The notes under the pieces are model-generated. The model saw nothing but the letters and a program-made list of their open reading frames with translations, made no database searches and was not told the DNA's origin. 25,164 nt of DNA. It comes from a virus. Within the stretch, counting starts at the first letter, position 1. The number at the start of each line of letters is the position of its first letter. The position numbers were made by a program, and so were the translations under genes. Location of the stretch: IMG/VR virus record IMGVR_UViG_3300042395_000142, positions 1 through 25,164 of that record; one strand, written 5' to 3'. Of the stretch, positions 15,231 to 23,673 are shown piece by piece.

Positions 15231-17555
15231 ATGACAATACACGTAATTAAGCGAGATGGATCTCGTGTTCCCTTAGATATCGCAAAAATACAGCGTCAGG
15301 TACAGAATGGATGCCGTGGTATCGATAATGTTAGCCCAAGTATGGTTGAAATTAGAGCACAAATTCAATTTACCGATGGCATGACAACCGAAACCATTGA
15401 TAAACTATTGCTCAAGGCAATGGTTGATTTGATTGATGAAACTGAAAACCCTGAAACTAACCATGTTAACTACCAATATGTAGCAGGTCGCCAACGTGTT
15501 TCTATGTTGCGCAAAGAAGTCTATGGAAAATATGAACCACCACGTTTATACGATATTATAAAACGTAATGTTGAGTTAAGTATGTATACCCCTGATTTGT
15601 TGGAGTGGTATAGTGAACAAGAATGGGATACGATTGAGTTATTTTTAGATCATGATAAAGATCAAAAATACACCTATAGTGCGATTGAACAGCTATGTGA
15701 AAAGTATCTTGTACAAAATCGTGCTACAGGTAAAATTTATGAAACTCCACAAATAAGATATGCTATTGCAGCAGCTACAGCATTTCACAATGAACCAAAA
15801 GATACTAGATTAAAGTTAGTAAAGGAATATTATGAGTGCGCTTCAGATGGTCATTTCACTCTTGCCACCCCTGTGCTTGCTGGGCTTGGGACTACTACTA
15901 AACAGTTCAGTTCTTGCGTTCTTATCAGTAGTGATGATACCCTTGATAGCATATTTGCTGCAGGAGAAATGATGGCAAAGTATGCGAGTAAACGTGCAGG
16001 TATTGGGTTAGAAATCGGTAGAATTCGTCCATTAGGTGCACCTATTCGCAATGGTGAAATTAAACATACAGGATTAGTACCATTTTTAAAGAAATGGTTT
16101 GCTGACCTTCGTTCATGCTCACAAGGTGGTATTCGTAATGCAAGTTGTACGGTTACACTTCCTATATGGCATGCACAATTTGAAGATTTTATTGTACTAA
16201 AAAATAATCAAGGTACCGAAGAAACACGTGTACGACAAATGGATTATAGCATTGTTGTAAGTAAACTATTTTGGCGCAGATATAAAAACAATGAAAATAT
16301 CACATTGTTTGACCCACATGAAGTACCTGATTTATACGAAGCTTATTACAGAGATATAGTTGAATTTGAGAAATTGTATGTTAAATATGAACATGCAAAG
16401 AATATCAAGAAAAAAGTTATCTCTGCTGAAGAAATATTTAAAAATGGTATATTAAAAGAAAGAACAGATACAGGAAGAATATATTTTGTCAACATTGATA
16501 ACGTTATTAAACAAAGCTCTTTTGATACTAAAACAGATCCTATATACCAAAGTAATCTTTGTCAAGAAATACTACTACCAACTCGTCCGTTCCAAAGAAT
16601 TGATGACCCTAATGGCAGGATTGCCCTATGCACATTAGGTAGTATTAATTGGGGTGCATTTAAAACACCACAGGATATGCGCAAGGCATGTCGTGTGCTT
16701 GTACGTAGTTTAAGTAATTTACTAAGTTACCAAGATTTTCTTAGTGTACAAAGTGCACTAGCTAATAGCGAGTTCGAACCATTAGGAGTTGGTGTTACCA
16801 ATCTTGCTTATTGGCATGCACGTAGAAATTATTCTTATGGTGCACCTGATGCACTTGCTGAAGTAAAACGTTGGATGGAACATCAAGCATTTTATTTAAC
16901 AGAAATGAGTGTAGAACTAGCACAAGAGCGTGGCTCATGCCACCGTAGCCAATATACTTATTATGGCAAAGGTGTTTTTCCATGGGAGCGTAGAGCAGAA
17001 GGTGTCAATGATTTAACTGATTTTACACCAAGTATTGATTGGGAACCATTACGTGCAAAAATGAAACAATATGGCATTCGTAACGCAACGTTAATGGCTA
17101 TTGCACCTGTTGAGTCTAGCTCAGTAGTACTGAATAGTACAAATGGTATTGAAATGCCTATGGAATTGATCAGTGTTAAGGAAAGCAAAGCAGGTAGTTT
17201 TGTGCAGGTAGTTCCTGAGTACAAACGATTAAAAGGTCGTTATCAACTCATGTGGGAACAAACAGATTGTGTGGATTATTTAAAAACTGCAGCAGTTTTA
17301 GCAGCATATATTGATCAAAGCATAAGTACGAACACGTTTTACAATCCTGCACATTATGAAGGAGGTAAGGTACCTGCTACCATAGTTGCTAAAAATTTGA
17401 TGTTAGGCATACATTGGGGGCTTAAGACATATTATTACTCATTGATTAATAAGATGGGCGCAAAGGCAGCATTAAAAGATGACAATGTTATTCCATTTAC
17501 GCCACCCATTGAAGAAGAATTTTTAGAAGAAGATTGTGAAGCTTGCAAATTATAG
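15231..17555 (+). CDS. nrdA: Class Ia ribonucleotide reductase, large (alpha) subunit
   Basis: 774 residues, like E. coli NrdA (761). An N-terminal ATP-cone is present (HVIKRDGSRVPLDIAKIQ). Active-site residues are visible: C229 (SSC) and C467 (LCTLG) as the redox pair, and N442, C444, E446 in SNLCQEI for radical chemistry. The radical-transfer tyrosines are in TYYYS near 734-736. The C-terminal shuttle pair is C769 and C772 (CEAC), spaced by two residues instead of the four in E. coli. With NrdB it makes deoxyribonucleoside diphosphates for phage DNA. An AGGA ribosome site precedes the ATG, and nrdB follows after two tiny genes. Confidence 0.96.
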   Translation: MTIHVIKRDGSRVPLDIAKIQRQVQNGCRGIDNVSPSMVEIRAQIQFTDGMTTETIDKLLLKAMVDLIDETENPETNHVNYQYVAGRQRVSMLRKEVYGKYEPPRLYDIIKRNVELSMYTPDLLEWYSEQEWDTIELFLDHDKDQKYTYSAIEQLCEKYLVQNRATGKIYETPQIRYAIAAATAFHNEPKDTRLKLVKEYYECASDGHFTLATPVLAGLGTTTKQFSSCVLISSDDTLDSIFAAGEMMAKYASKRAGIGLEIGRIRPLGAPIRNGEIKHTGLVPFLKKWFADLRSCSQGGIRNASCTVTLPIWHAQFEDFIVLKNNQGTEETRVRQMDYSIVVSKLFWRRYKNNENITLFDPHEVPDLYEAYYRDIVEFEKLYVKYEHAKNIKKKVISAEEIFKNGILKERTDTGRIYFVNIDNVIKQSSFDTKTDPIYQSNLCQEILLPTRPFQRIDDPNGRIALCTLGSINWGAFKTPQDMRKACRVLVRSLSNLLSYQDFLSVQSALANSEFEPLGVGVTNLAYWHARRNYSYGAPDALAEVKRWMEHQAFYLTEMSVELAQERGSCHRSQYTYYGKGVFPWERRAEGVNDLTDFTPSIDWEPLRAKMKQYGIRNATLMAIAPVESSSVVLNSTNGIEMPMELISVKESKAGSFVQVVPEYKRLKGRYQLMWEQTDCVDYLKTAAVLAAYIDQSISTNTFYNPAHYEGGKVPATIVAKNLMLGIHWGLKTYYYSLINKMGAKAALKDDNVIPFTPPIEEEFLEEDCEACKL

Positions 17556-17563
17556 GATATTAA

Positions 17564-17770
17564 ATGAAAGAAAAATTAATTAGTGTGTCAATCGCACATT
17601 TTGAGTCACACATTAGAAAGCATTGTATGAATATTGAAGTTATGTTGAATAACCCAATAGCCATACCTGAACACACAGATATTATGGACGCAATTGAAAA
17701 AGAATTGGCATTAATTGCAGATTATGAAGATAAACTTTCCGTTCTTAAAAAATATTTTAGAGGTGAGTAA
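17564..17770 (+). CDS. Unknown tiny protein between nrdA and nrdB, 68 aa
   Basis: A small helical protein with a conserved-looking segment MLNNPIAIPEHTDIMDAIEK (about residues 27-46) and a coiled-coil-like tail (LIADYEDKLSVLKK). No known family. AGGA sits about seven bases before the ATG, and the stop shares one base with the next start (taATG). Position inside the reductase operon suggests a small partner or regulator of nucleotide metabolism, but that is inference from location only. Confidence 0.65.
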   Translation: MKEKLISVSIAHFESHIRKHCMNIEVMLNNPIAIPEHTDIMDAIEKELALIADYEDKLSVLKKYFRGE

Positions 17771-17964
17771 TGAAAGAATCAGCAGTTGAAGCATTAGTAG
17801 TTACGCTAAAATCTGAGGTTGATGATATTAATGCTTTAATATCAAAATTATATGCACAATATGGTGTTGATGTGTTATTAAATTTTGATCATAACAATGG
17901 TTTAGGTATTGCACCAAAATTAAGTGTTATGAGAATTACACAAACAGTGGATTATACAAAATGA
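17770..17964 (+). CDS. Unknown tiny protein before nrdB, 64 aa
   Basis: An acidic small protein beginning with a helix (EALVVTLKSEVDDINALISK, about residues 7-26) and ending with a glycine-containing beta-like part. It has a good ribosome site (AGAGGTGAG) and overlaps the previous and next genes by one and four bases, which supports genuine expression. Not recognised. Like its neighbour it may be an accessory of the reductase or just carried in the operon. Confidence 0.6.
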   Translation: MKESAVEALVVTLKSEVDDINALISKLYAQYGVDVLLNFDHNNGLGIAPKLSVMRITQTVDYTK

Positions 17965-19067
17965 GTAAAGAACAATATAACTTAAAAACAAAAGTAGATT
18001 ACTTAAACCGTCATATGTTTTTGGATGGTGCAATTACTGTACAAAGATTCGAAGAAGTCAAATATCCAAAGATTGCAAAGTTTGAAGAAACTGCACGTGG
18101 ATTTTTTTGGGTACCTGAAGAAGTTACACTAACCAAAGATAAAATGGATATGAAAGATGCTAGTGAAGCCATTAAACATATCTTTACTAGTAACTTGTTA
18201 CGACAAACTGCACTTGATAGTATACAAGGTCGTGCACCATCACAAGTGTTTACTCCTGTAGTAAGTTTGCCTGAACTAGAAGCACTAGTAAACAATTGGT
18301 CATTCTTTGAAACCAATATTCATAGTAAAAGCTATAGTCATATTATACGTAATATTTACGGTGTACCAAAAGATGTATTCAATACTATTCACGATACACA
18401 AGAAATTATTGATATGGCATCTAGTGTGGGCAAATACTACGATGAGTTACATAAGCTAAATTGTTTGAAAGAAACTTCTGAAGCTCCTTATATTCCTTTC
18501 CTTGAATCAACACATATTAAAGCAATTTGGTTAGCACTTAACGCAAGTTATGCATTAGAAGCATTTCGTTTTATGGTATCATTTGCTACAAGTTTAGCGA
18601 TGGTAGAGAACAAGATCTTTATTGGTAATGGTAATATTATTAGTTTGATATTGCAAGATGAATTATTACATACTGAATGGACAGCATGGATGATTAATCA
18701 AGTAGTCAAAGAAGATCCACGTTTTGCAAAAGCTAAGGTTGAATGTGAACAAGAAGTATACGCACTGTATGAAGATGTTATACGTGAAGAAAAATTATGG
18801 GCAGATTATTTGTTTAAGAAGGGACCTGTTATTGGTTTAAATGCTGATATATTAAAAGATTTTGTGGATTACACTGCTTTTTCTAAGCTTAAGGATATCG
18901 GTATTAAATATCAGGGCAGTCATCCTAAGAGCAATCCTATTCCTTGGTTTAACAAGCATTTAAACGTTAACAAGAAACAGGCAGCTTTACAAGAAACAGA
19001 AAGCACAAGTTATGTTATTGGCGTAATGAGTGATACAGTTGAAAAGGAATTACTGCCTGAACTATAA
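17961..19067 (+). CDS. nrdB: Class Ia ribonucleotide reductase, small (beta) subunit
   Basis: 368 residues (E. coli NrdB 376). Di-iron ligands and the radical tyrosine are all visible: D86 (LDSIQGR), E117 and H121 (FFETNIH), Y125 (SKSY), E200 (ALEAF), and E234 and H237 (DELLH). It generates the tyrosyl radical passed to NrdA. One oddity: E117 and H121 are four apart, where E. coli has ETIH with three, so one residue is inserted in the ligand pair, while H121 to Y125 keeps the normal spacing of four. It overlaps the previous gene by ATGA, so coupling with the small gene is likely. The stop is followed after eight bases by the next gene. Confidence 0.95.
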   Translation: MSKEQYNLKTKVDYLNRHMFLDGAITVQRFEEVKYPKIAKFEETARGFFWVPEEVTLTKDKMDMKDASEAIKHIFTSNLLRQTALDSIQGRAPSQVFTPVVSLPELEALVNNWSFFETNIHSKSYSHIIRNIYGVPKDVFNTIHDTQEIIDMASSVGKYYDELHKLNCLKETSEAPYIPFLESTHIKAIWLALNASYALEAFRFMVSFATSLAMVENKIFIGNGNIISLILQDELLHTEWTAWMINQVVKEDPRFAKAKVECEQEVYALYEDVIREEKLWADYLFKKGPVIGLNADILKDFVDYTAFSKLKDIGIKYQGSHPKSNPIPWFNKHLNVNKKQAALQETESTSYVIGVMSDTVEKELLPEL

Positions 19068-19075
19068 GGCATATA

Positions 19076-19474
19076 ATGGATTTAAAACTTGCTAAAAAGA
19101 TACTTAATAGTATTAAGTGGAGCATGAATAGAAACAAAATAAGTCAAAGACCTGTCAAAGATATTATATTAAGCCCACAAGATATTATAGAGATTTATAA
19201 CAAGCAGGAAGGAAAATGTTATTGGACTAATGTCAATTTGGATACAAAGTATAATTATATTGCGTATCACCCACTTGCAATTAGTGCAGACAGAAGAGAT
19301 AATACGCAACCATATGTGAAAGATAATATTGTATTAACAATGAGAATATTAAATTTAGGTAGACGTGAGTTTCCTGAAAATGAGTTTCCCAAAGTTATTG
19401 ATCATTTGATGGAAAATTTCGCAGTACAATACTTGAATAAAAAGGAAAAAAATGAAAGCAATTGTATGGAGTAA
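19076..19474 (+). CDS. HNH-like endonuclease, putative
   Basis: 132 residues. The central region has the order of HNH-type nucleases seen in phage homing enzymes: GKCYWTN (46-52), then HPLAIS (65-70), a DRRDN (72-76) corresponding to the usual DRiD, YVKDNI (80-85), and later RILNLGR (90-96). The family normally shows a His before the DR, here H65. The typical zinc cysteines are absent, so activity is uncertain. It sits between nrdB and glutaredoxin, a locus type where phage homing endonucleases are often found. AAGG precedes the ATG. A homing or regulatory role is inferred; it may be degenerate. Confidence 0.58.
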   Translation: MDLKLAKKILNSIKWSMNRNKISQRPVKDIILSPQDIIEIYNKQEGKCYWTNVNLDTKYNYIAYHPLAISADRRDNTQPYVKDNIVLTMRILNLGRREFPENEFPKVIDHLMENFAVQYLNKKEKNESNCME

Positions 19475-19673
19475 GTACCATTGTCAATATTGTGAACAAG
19501 CAAAATCATTATTAAAACAAAAAGGTATTGAGTTTGAAGAACGTAAAATTGGTGATGGATGGACTAAAGAAGATTTATTGGAAGTAGTTCCAACAGCTAG
19601 AACAGTTCCTATAATTTTTCTTAATGATGAATACGTAGGTGGATTTGAACAACTTAAACAGAGGTTAATGTGA
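19452..19673 (+). CDS. grx: Glutaredoxin
   Basis: 73 residues, a minimal glutaredoxin. Active-site C11-Q-Y-C14, the cis-proline P53 in TVPIIF, and the GGFEQL glutathione-binding turn (63-68) are all present. It would reduce the C-terminal cysteine pair of the phage ribonucleotide reductase, using glutathione. The AAGGA ribosome site and the 23-base overlap with the HNH-like gene place it in the same operon. T4 nrdC is a comparable protein in a related setting. Confidence 0.9.
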   Translation: MKAIVWSKYHCQYCEQAKSLLKQKGIEFEERKIGDGWTKEDLLEVVPTARTVPIIFLNDEYVGGFEQLKQRLM

Positions 19674-19972
19674 ATATTGAATTAGATGAGATTTATACGT
19701 TTAAAATGAATAGTGGCGAGGAAATTGTCGCTAAAGTAATACAACTGCAAGACAATAAGGTTATCGTCAAAGATCCTGTAAGTATTGCCCCAGGACCACA
19801 AGGCATGGGATTAATTCCAAGTTTATTTACTGCGGATCATGAGAAAAATATTACACTAAATACTAATAACGTTGCGTTATATGGTGAAACTGATACAGCT
19901 ATACGATCAAAGTATATTGAAGCTACTACAGGTATTGCCACACCAACACAAAAGAAGGTTATTTTAGGATAA
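19670..19972 (+). CDS. Unknown beta-barrel-like protein, 100 aa
   Basis: Starts with GTG that overlaps the glutaredoxin stop (atGTGa). Residues 7-45 (IYTFKMNSGEEIVAKVIQ, then a DP segment) resemble a short Sm/SH3-like strand pattern, and PQGMGLIPSLF (about 43-53) is distinctive. The rest is Thr/Asn-rich. No function is known to me. It lies between glutaredoxin and the PAAR tip, so it could be an assembly or accessory protein of the tail spike, or belong with the RNR genes. Spacing of 4 bases to the PAAR gene suggests one transcript. Confidence 0.62.
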   Translation: MNIELDEIYTFKMNSGEEIVAKVIQLQDNKVIVKDPVSIAPGPQGMGLIPSLFTADHEKNITLNTNNVALYGETDTAIRSKYIEATTGIATPTQKKVILG

Positions 19973-19976
19973 TATT

Positions 19977-20246
19977 ATGGCAGCATTAAGCAGAAAAGGG
20001 GACAAAAATCAAGCAGGTGGAGCAATCATGCGTGGTGCAGGTACCGTTTTCTGCAATGGAATACCTGTAGGATTACATGTTAGTCCAATTACACCACACC
20101 CTAAAGGTTCTAAGCACAAAAAAGCTAAAACTACATCTGCTAGCCCTACAGTAATTTGTGAAGGTGCGCCTGTTTTAAAAGTTGGTAGCGGTAATAGTTG
20201 TGGTCATAGTATCGTACAAGGTAGTAATAACGTTTTTGTCCCATGA
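19977..20246 (+). CDS. PAAR-domain tail-spike tip
   Basis: 89 residues, glycine-rich, with the PAAR repeat pattern: a GGAIMRGAGTVFCNGIPV start, a middle GAPVLKVGSG, and SCGHSIVQGS near the end. Likely metal-binding residues are H34, H41, C75 and H77, which fit the usual three His and one Cys at the sharp tip. In T4 the equivalent gp5.4 sits on the baseplate spike and helps pierce the outer membrane. The AGGA ribosome site precedes the ATG, and the stop overlaps the start of the next structural gene (ATGA), linking tip and large structural protein. Confidence 0.85.
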   Translation: MAALSRKGDKNQAGGAIMRGAGTVFCNGIPVGLHVSPITPHPKGSKHKKAKTTSASPTVICEGAPVLKVGSGNSCGHSIVQGSNNVFVP

Positions 20247-22963
20247 GTTATAATGGTAAATTTACACCACTTCAACTCAATGCGTTAAGTGGTTTGCTTA
20301 ACAGTGTGGGATTGTGTATTAATCCACTAGTACGATCATTACAAGGAACATATGATCCTACCGTATCTCCACGATATGTACAAGGTACTGTTACAAGTAC
20401 AACCGTGTTACATGATTTGACTGCAGCCTTACCCTTAGTTAAAGGTATTGTACAGTATACAACATTTCGTGGTTTAATTAATATTGGTACAGGTACGATT
20501 CCTGCATTAGGTAATCGTAGACCTGAAACGTTTGCGAGAACTTATCCTGGAGAGCATGATCCATACCCACCACAAGAACCTGCTAATCTAAAATATCCAC
20601 AATATCCTAGCCCATATGTATCACCACATAGTCCTATAGCAGCTATGGATAATTATGCTTGGCTAACAGGTTGGACTAAAGATGAATATACCTATGCTAC
20701 ATTATTCAATCCTAGCGCATATAGTGATGCTGATGAATATTTTAAGTATGGATATATTGCTTGTCACGCTAGAGAAGCATATTATGAATTTTGGAACTTA
20801 AAAGACGAAGCCAAACCTAACCATTATATTCGTTTATGTCGTAGTATTAGTCAACACAAAGGTTGGCGAGATGTTACTAATCAAACAATCGCTAGTTTTA
20901 AAAATACAAAAGGTTTTTTAGATAACGCATATTCTAATATCAATGATTTAACTACTGCTGATATTGCAGGTTTAAGTTTGTCATTTAGGTTATTTGGTAA
21001 TGATTTAATTGCCTTAGGTAACACAGTAAATTTAGCTGATATTGAATTTTTTGGTCAAGCAGATAAATTTTTATTACAATTACAAAGCGTCAATGCTGTT
21101 ACTAATGCGTTAAAGTTAGCAATGTTATCGCAAGGATTAAGCACTGACGAAATTAATGCCATATTAAATGCTAAGATACCTGCAACATTTACACAAATGA
21201 AGAAAATTTATGATGCAATGTTGCTTATACAAGGTCCTGATTTAGATGAAATTAAAGTAATTACCAATTGCCAAACACGTAATTTAACCTCATTAGCTGA
21301 TTTATTGAACATTCAAAAAATGTTCCCTAATTCATATCGTAGTCTTACTGTACCACGTTATAGTTTAGATACCATAGCCGTTAAAATTTATGATTTTTTG
21401 TACGTCGATGGTGGCGTAAATTCACGCATACAAAATCATAGTGAGTATCTTGGTAACACAGTACCACCTGAAATTGCTATACCTGCTGCTGCATTTTCTT
21501 ATGCCATGCAACAGGTAAAATATATTAAGCAAATGAATTTCCAAAAATTTGCACAAGCTGTAGCTCAACTTGAAGTCACTAATAAAGAGTTGCCATTAGT
21601 TAATAATAACGAAGGGGTCCCAGGCTCACGTGTAGCAGCAGACGAAGCACTATATCTAACTGCATTAGGTAGTGGTAATAGTGGTACTTACACCATGGTA
21701 GATTTTATGGGTAATATTAGTGGTGACCAATATAACCCAATATATTTGGGAATTATTCCATTAATTCGTTCGTTGCAAACTCAATTATTATTTTACATTT
21801 ATCATTGTATCTATGCTATGGCACAAAGTATAGTTACTTATGGTTTAAATTTAACTCGTACCACACGTAATGATCCTCCATTTCCTGATCCACCTTATCC
21901 ACCACAATCAGGTACTTCAATTATTATGGCTGATACGTCAGGTGTAGCATGCGGACAATTTGCTTATGGTAGTGGTATAGGTAGTGGAACAATCATTATG
22001 AGTGTCAGTGGTTCTACCGTTGTTTTTAATCAGTCAGTGGGACCATTACCATCAAGCACACCTATCGAATTTCGTAATGAAGAAGGTTTGATTCAAAAAA
22101 CTGCTGAAGCTAATGATGAAATTGCACGTATCGCAACCTACGGTGGTGCTACGATGGATCGATTGAATTATTTATGGGATGTGCTTGGTAGAATGTTATC
22201 ATTGCAACAACGTGCGATACCATTTAGTGCACCCACACCACAACAAATTAGTCAAGGTACTAATCGTGTCGATTTGTATGAGTTTGTTCGACAATTAGAA
22301 ATATGGGCAAATGACACACAATATAAAGAAATTGCTAGATCTATTGAAAACATATCAGATTTGACAACGTTAGCAGGACAAAGTATAGTAGCATTAATGC
22401 GTGAAGCACGTAATGCAACACGTGTAGGTACTGCAGGTGGTGTATTTGACAATGATGTAAATGATAGTATTAAAACCATGGCTGCTAGTGCAAGAGCAAC
22501 AGTAACCAATGGTAAAGTAACAAGTGTTGAATTACTTAATGGTGGATCAGGTTATGATCCTGAAAACCCACCGCAAATTTATGTTAATGGGGTAATACCA
22601 CCAAGTGGAATCGCTCCTGTGTTAGAACCTGTATTGTCACAAGTTGGACAAAGACCAACAAGTGCAGCATTAGGTAACGCCCTCATGAACCCAGGTGCCT
22701 CTATCGTAGACATAAACATTAAGCACCCAGGCGCCAACCTACCCAACACTAATCCCGATGGAGAAGGAGGAATCGACTTAGTAATTCAAGATCCACCTGC
22801 ACCTAGTCGTAAAGGTTACCCCCTTACCCCAGGTGTTATCCCTAACTACGATGTGATAAATACTATACCACCTGAGTTAGTTAGTGAACCAACCTCAAGC
22901 TACACAGAAGATGAAGCTATTGAGGATGTCACAATTTGCAACTGTGAATGTTGGATAGTATAA
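20243..22963 (+). CDS. Large virion structural protein, probably tail/baseplate
   Basis: 906 residues. Most of the first 550 are helical, with a Tyr/Pro-rich section (about 110-135, YPPQEP and YPQYPSP). Then two small beta modules follow: TSGVACGQFAYGSGIGSGT (about 569-587) and GGSGYDPENPPQIYVNG (about 769-785), types I associate with phage tail proteins. The C-terminus ends in C899-x-C901-x-C903 just before the final hydrophobic residues. The gene begins inside the PAAR stop codon, so the two are coupled and may form one spike complex. From about 22670 to 22850 the codon use shifts toward C-ending codons. No membrane span. The exact virion position is unknown. Confidence 0.62.
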   Translation: MSYNGKFTPLQLNALSGLLNSVGLCINPLVRSLQGTYDPTVSPRYVQGTVTSTTVLHDLTAALPLVKGIVQYTTFRGLINIGTGTIPALGNRRPETFARTYPGEHDPYPPQEPANLKYPQYPSPYVSPHSPIAAMDNYAWLTGWTKDEYTYATLFNPSAYSDADEYFKYGYIACHAREAYYEFWNLKDEAKPNHYIRLCRSISQHKGWRDVTNQTIASFKNTKGFLDNAYSNINDLTTADIAGLSLSFRLFGNDLIALGNTVNLADIEFFGQADKFLLQLQSVNAVTNALKLAMLSQGLSTDEINAILNAKIPATFTQMKKIYDAMLLIQGPDLDEIKVITNCQTRNLTSLADLLNIQKMFPNSYRSLTVPRYSLDTIAVKIYDFLYVDGGVNSRIQNHSEYLGNTVPPEIAIPAAAFSYAMQQVKYIKQMNFQKFAQAVAQLEVTNKELPLVNNNEGVPGSRVAADEALYLTALGSGNSGTYTMVDFMGNISGDQYNPIYLGIIPLIRSLQTQLLFYIYHCIYAMAQSIVTYGLNLTRTTRNDPPFPDPPYPPQSGTSIIMADTSGVACGQFAYGSGIGSGTIIMSVSGSTVVFNQSVGPLPSSTPIEFRNEEGLIQKTAEANDEIARIATYGGATMDRLNYLWDVLGRMLSLQQRAIPFSAPTPQQISQGTNRVDLYEFVRQLEIWANDTQYKEIARSIENISDLTTLAGQSIVALMREARNATRVGTAGGVFDNDVNDSIKTMAASARATVTNGKVTSVELLNGGSGYDPENPPQIYVNGVIPPSGIAPVLEPVLSQVGQRPTSAALGNALMNPGASIVDINIKHPGANLPNTNPDGEGGIDLVIQDPPAPSRKGYPLTPGVIPNYDVINTIPPELVSEPTSSYTEDEAIEDVTICNCECWIV
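22855..22862 (+). promoter_or_regulatory. Possible late promoter element GATAAATA in coding sequence
   Basis: Followed by CTATA, the best match in the window to the extended T4 late form. It lies in the last codons of the structural gene, 159 bases before the hydrolase ATG, and could drive the lysis genes late. Confidence 0.42.
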
Positions 22964-22964
22964 T
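22936..22964 (+). promoter_or_regulatory. Sigma70-like promoter before the lysis unit
   Basis: TTGCAA (22936-22941), 17-base spacer, perfect TATAAT (22959-22964), the latter overlapping the stop codon of the upstream gene. It gives a leader of about 50 bases with a hairpin and an AAAGGAG ribosome site. Confidence 0.62.
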
Positions 22965-22979
22965 ATAGTTGCAGTTTAA

Positions 22980-23001
22980 GAAAATCTAGCTGTAGATTTT
23001 C
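22980..23001 (+). repeat. Leader hairpin before hydrolase gene
   Basis: GAAAATCTA (22980-22988) and TAGATTTTC (22993-23001) are perfect nine-base arms with a GCTG loop. No T-run follows, so it is not a standard terminator; it lies in the predicted leader, seven bases before the ribosome site, and could protect or tune the message. Confidence 0.6.
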
Positions 23002-23021
23002 AGTAAGAAAGGAGTGAATAA

Positions 23022-23672
23022 ATGCTTATAATAAGCAATATAAGACTAATTTCCTTATTGATACCGTTAGCACTAGCTTTACAGTTGTATCAACCGAAAT
23101 TATTACTAAATTCTCCACTTGTGGATGAATCTGTTGAACATGTAGCTACTGAAATTGCCCAAACAGTTCAGGAAGTTACAAAGGTTGTAAAGAATAATCC
23201 TGTTATTAAAACAATAACACAGGATCAAATTCGATGCCTAGCTACAAATATTTACTATGAAGCAGGTAATGAACCTTATCAAGGTAAGGTGGCTGTTGCA
23301 CGTGTTGTTATTAATCGTGTACTACATGGCTATGGAAGTACACCATGTAAGGTAGTTTATGCACAGCATAATGTACCTGACCCTACTCAACCTGAATTTT
23401 ACAAGAAGTTATGTCAGTTTAGTTGGGTGTGTGAAGGTAAATCTACACCTAATGTGAATAGCGTATCTTACAAAAATGCAGAAGAAATTGCACGTAAAGT
23501 TCTTACAGAAAATTATGGACATGATATTATTCCAAATAACGTTCTATATTTTCATGCGGTTTATGTAAATCCACAGTGGACCTATCATAAATTAAAACGT
23601 ATTGGTAACCATATCTTTTACACTAAGGGTAAGGAAAAAAAGATTGAGAATAGCACCACTAAGGAGATTTAA
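23022..23672 (+). CDS. SleB/CwlJ-type cell-wall hydrolase, putative endolysin
   Basis: 216 residues. A hydrophobic N-terminal segment (LISLLIPLALALQ, about residues 9-21) is a signal-arrest or signal peptide, followed by a helical linker and the Hydrolase_2 domain (about 68-205): NIYYEAGNE (76-84) carries the likely catalytic Glu80, QGKVAVARVVINRV follows, and CQFSWVC (131-137) with C72 and C109 could form disulfides. These enzymes cut peptidoglycan glycan strands. With the small two-span membrane gene right after it, it fits a lysis cassette. It has its own sigma70-like promoter, an internal hairpin leader and an AAAGGAG ribosome site. Spore-type SleB domains in phages are known as lysins. 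Actual signal type is unknown. Confidence 0.82.
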   Translation: MLIISNIRLISLLIPLALALQLYQPKLLLNSPLVDESVEHVATEIAQTVQEVTKVVKNNPVIKTITQDQIRCLATNIYYEAGNEPYQGKVAVARVVINRVLHGYGSTPCKVVYAQHNVPDPTQPEFYKKLCQFSWVCEGKSTPNVNSVSYKNAEEIARKVLTENYGHDIIPNNVLYFHAVYVNPQWTYHKLKRIGNHIFYTKGKEKKIENSTTKEI

Positions 23673-23673
23673 T

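Noticed and set aside
22141-22160. ATAAATA on the minus strand inside the structural gene
   Set aside because: No minus-strand gene lies downstream; such seven-base matches are expected by chance in this base composition.
22980-23001. Hairpin read as a terminator of the structural gene
   Set aside because: The arms are strong, but no T-run follows and a promoter lies just upstream, so a leader hairpin is more likely.
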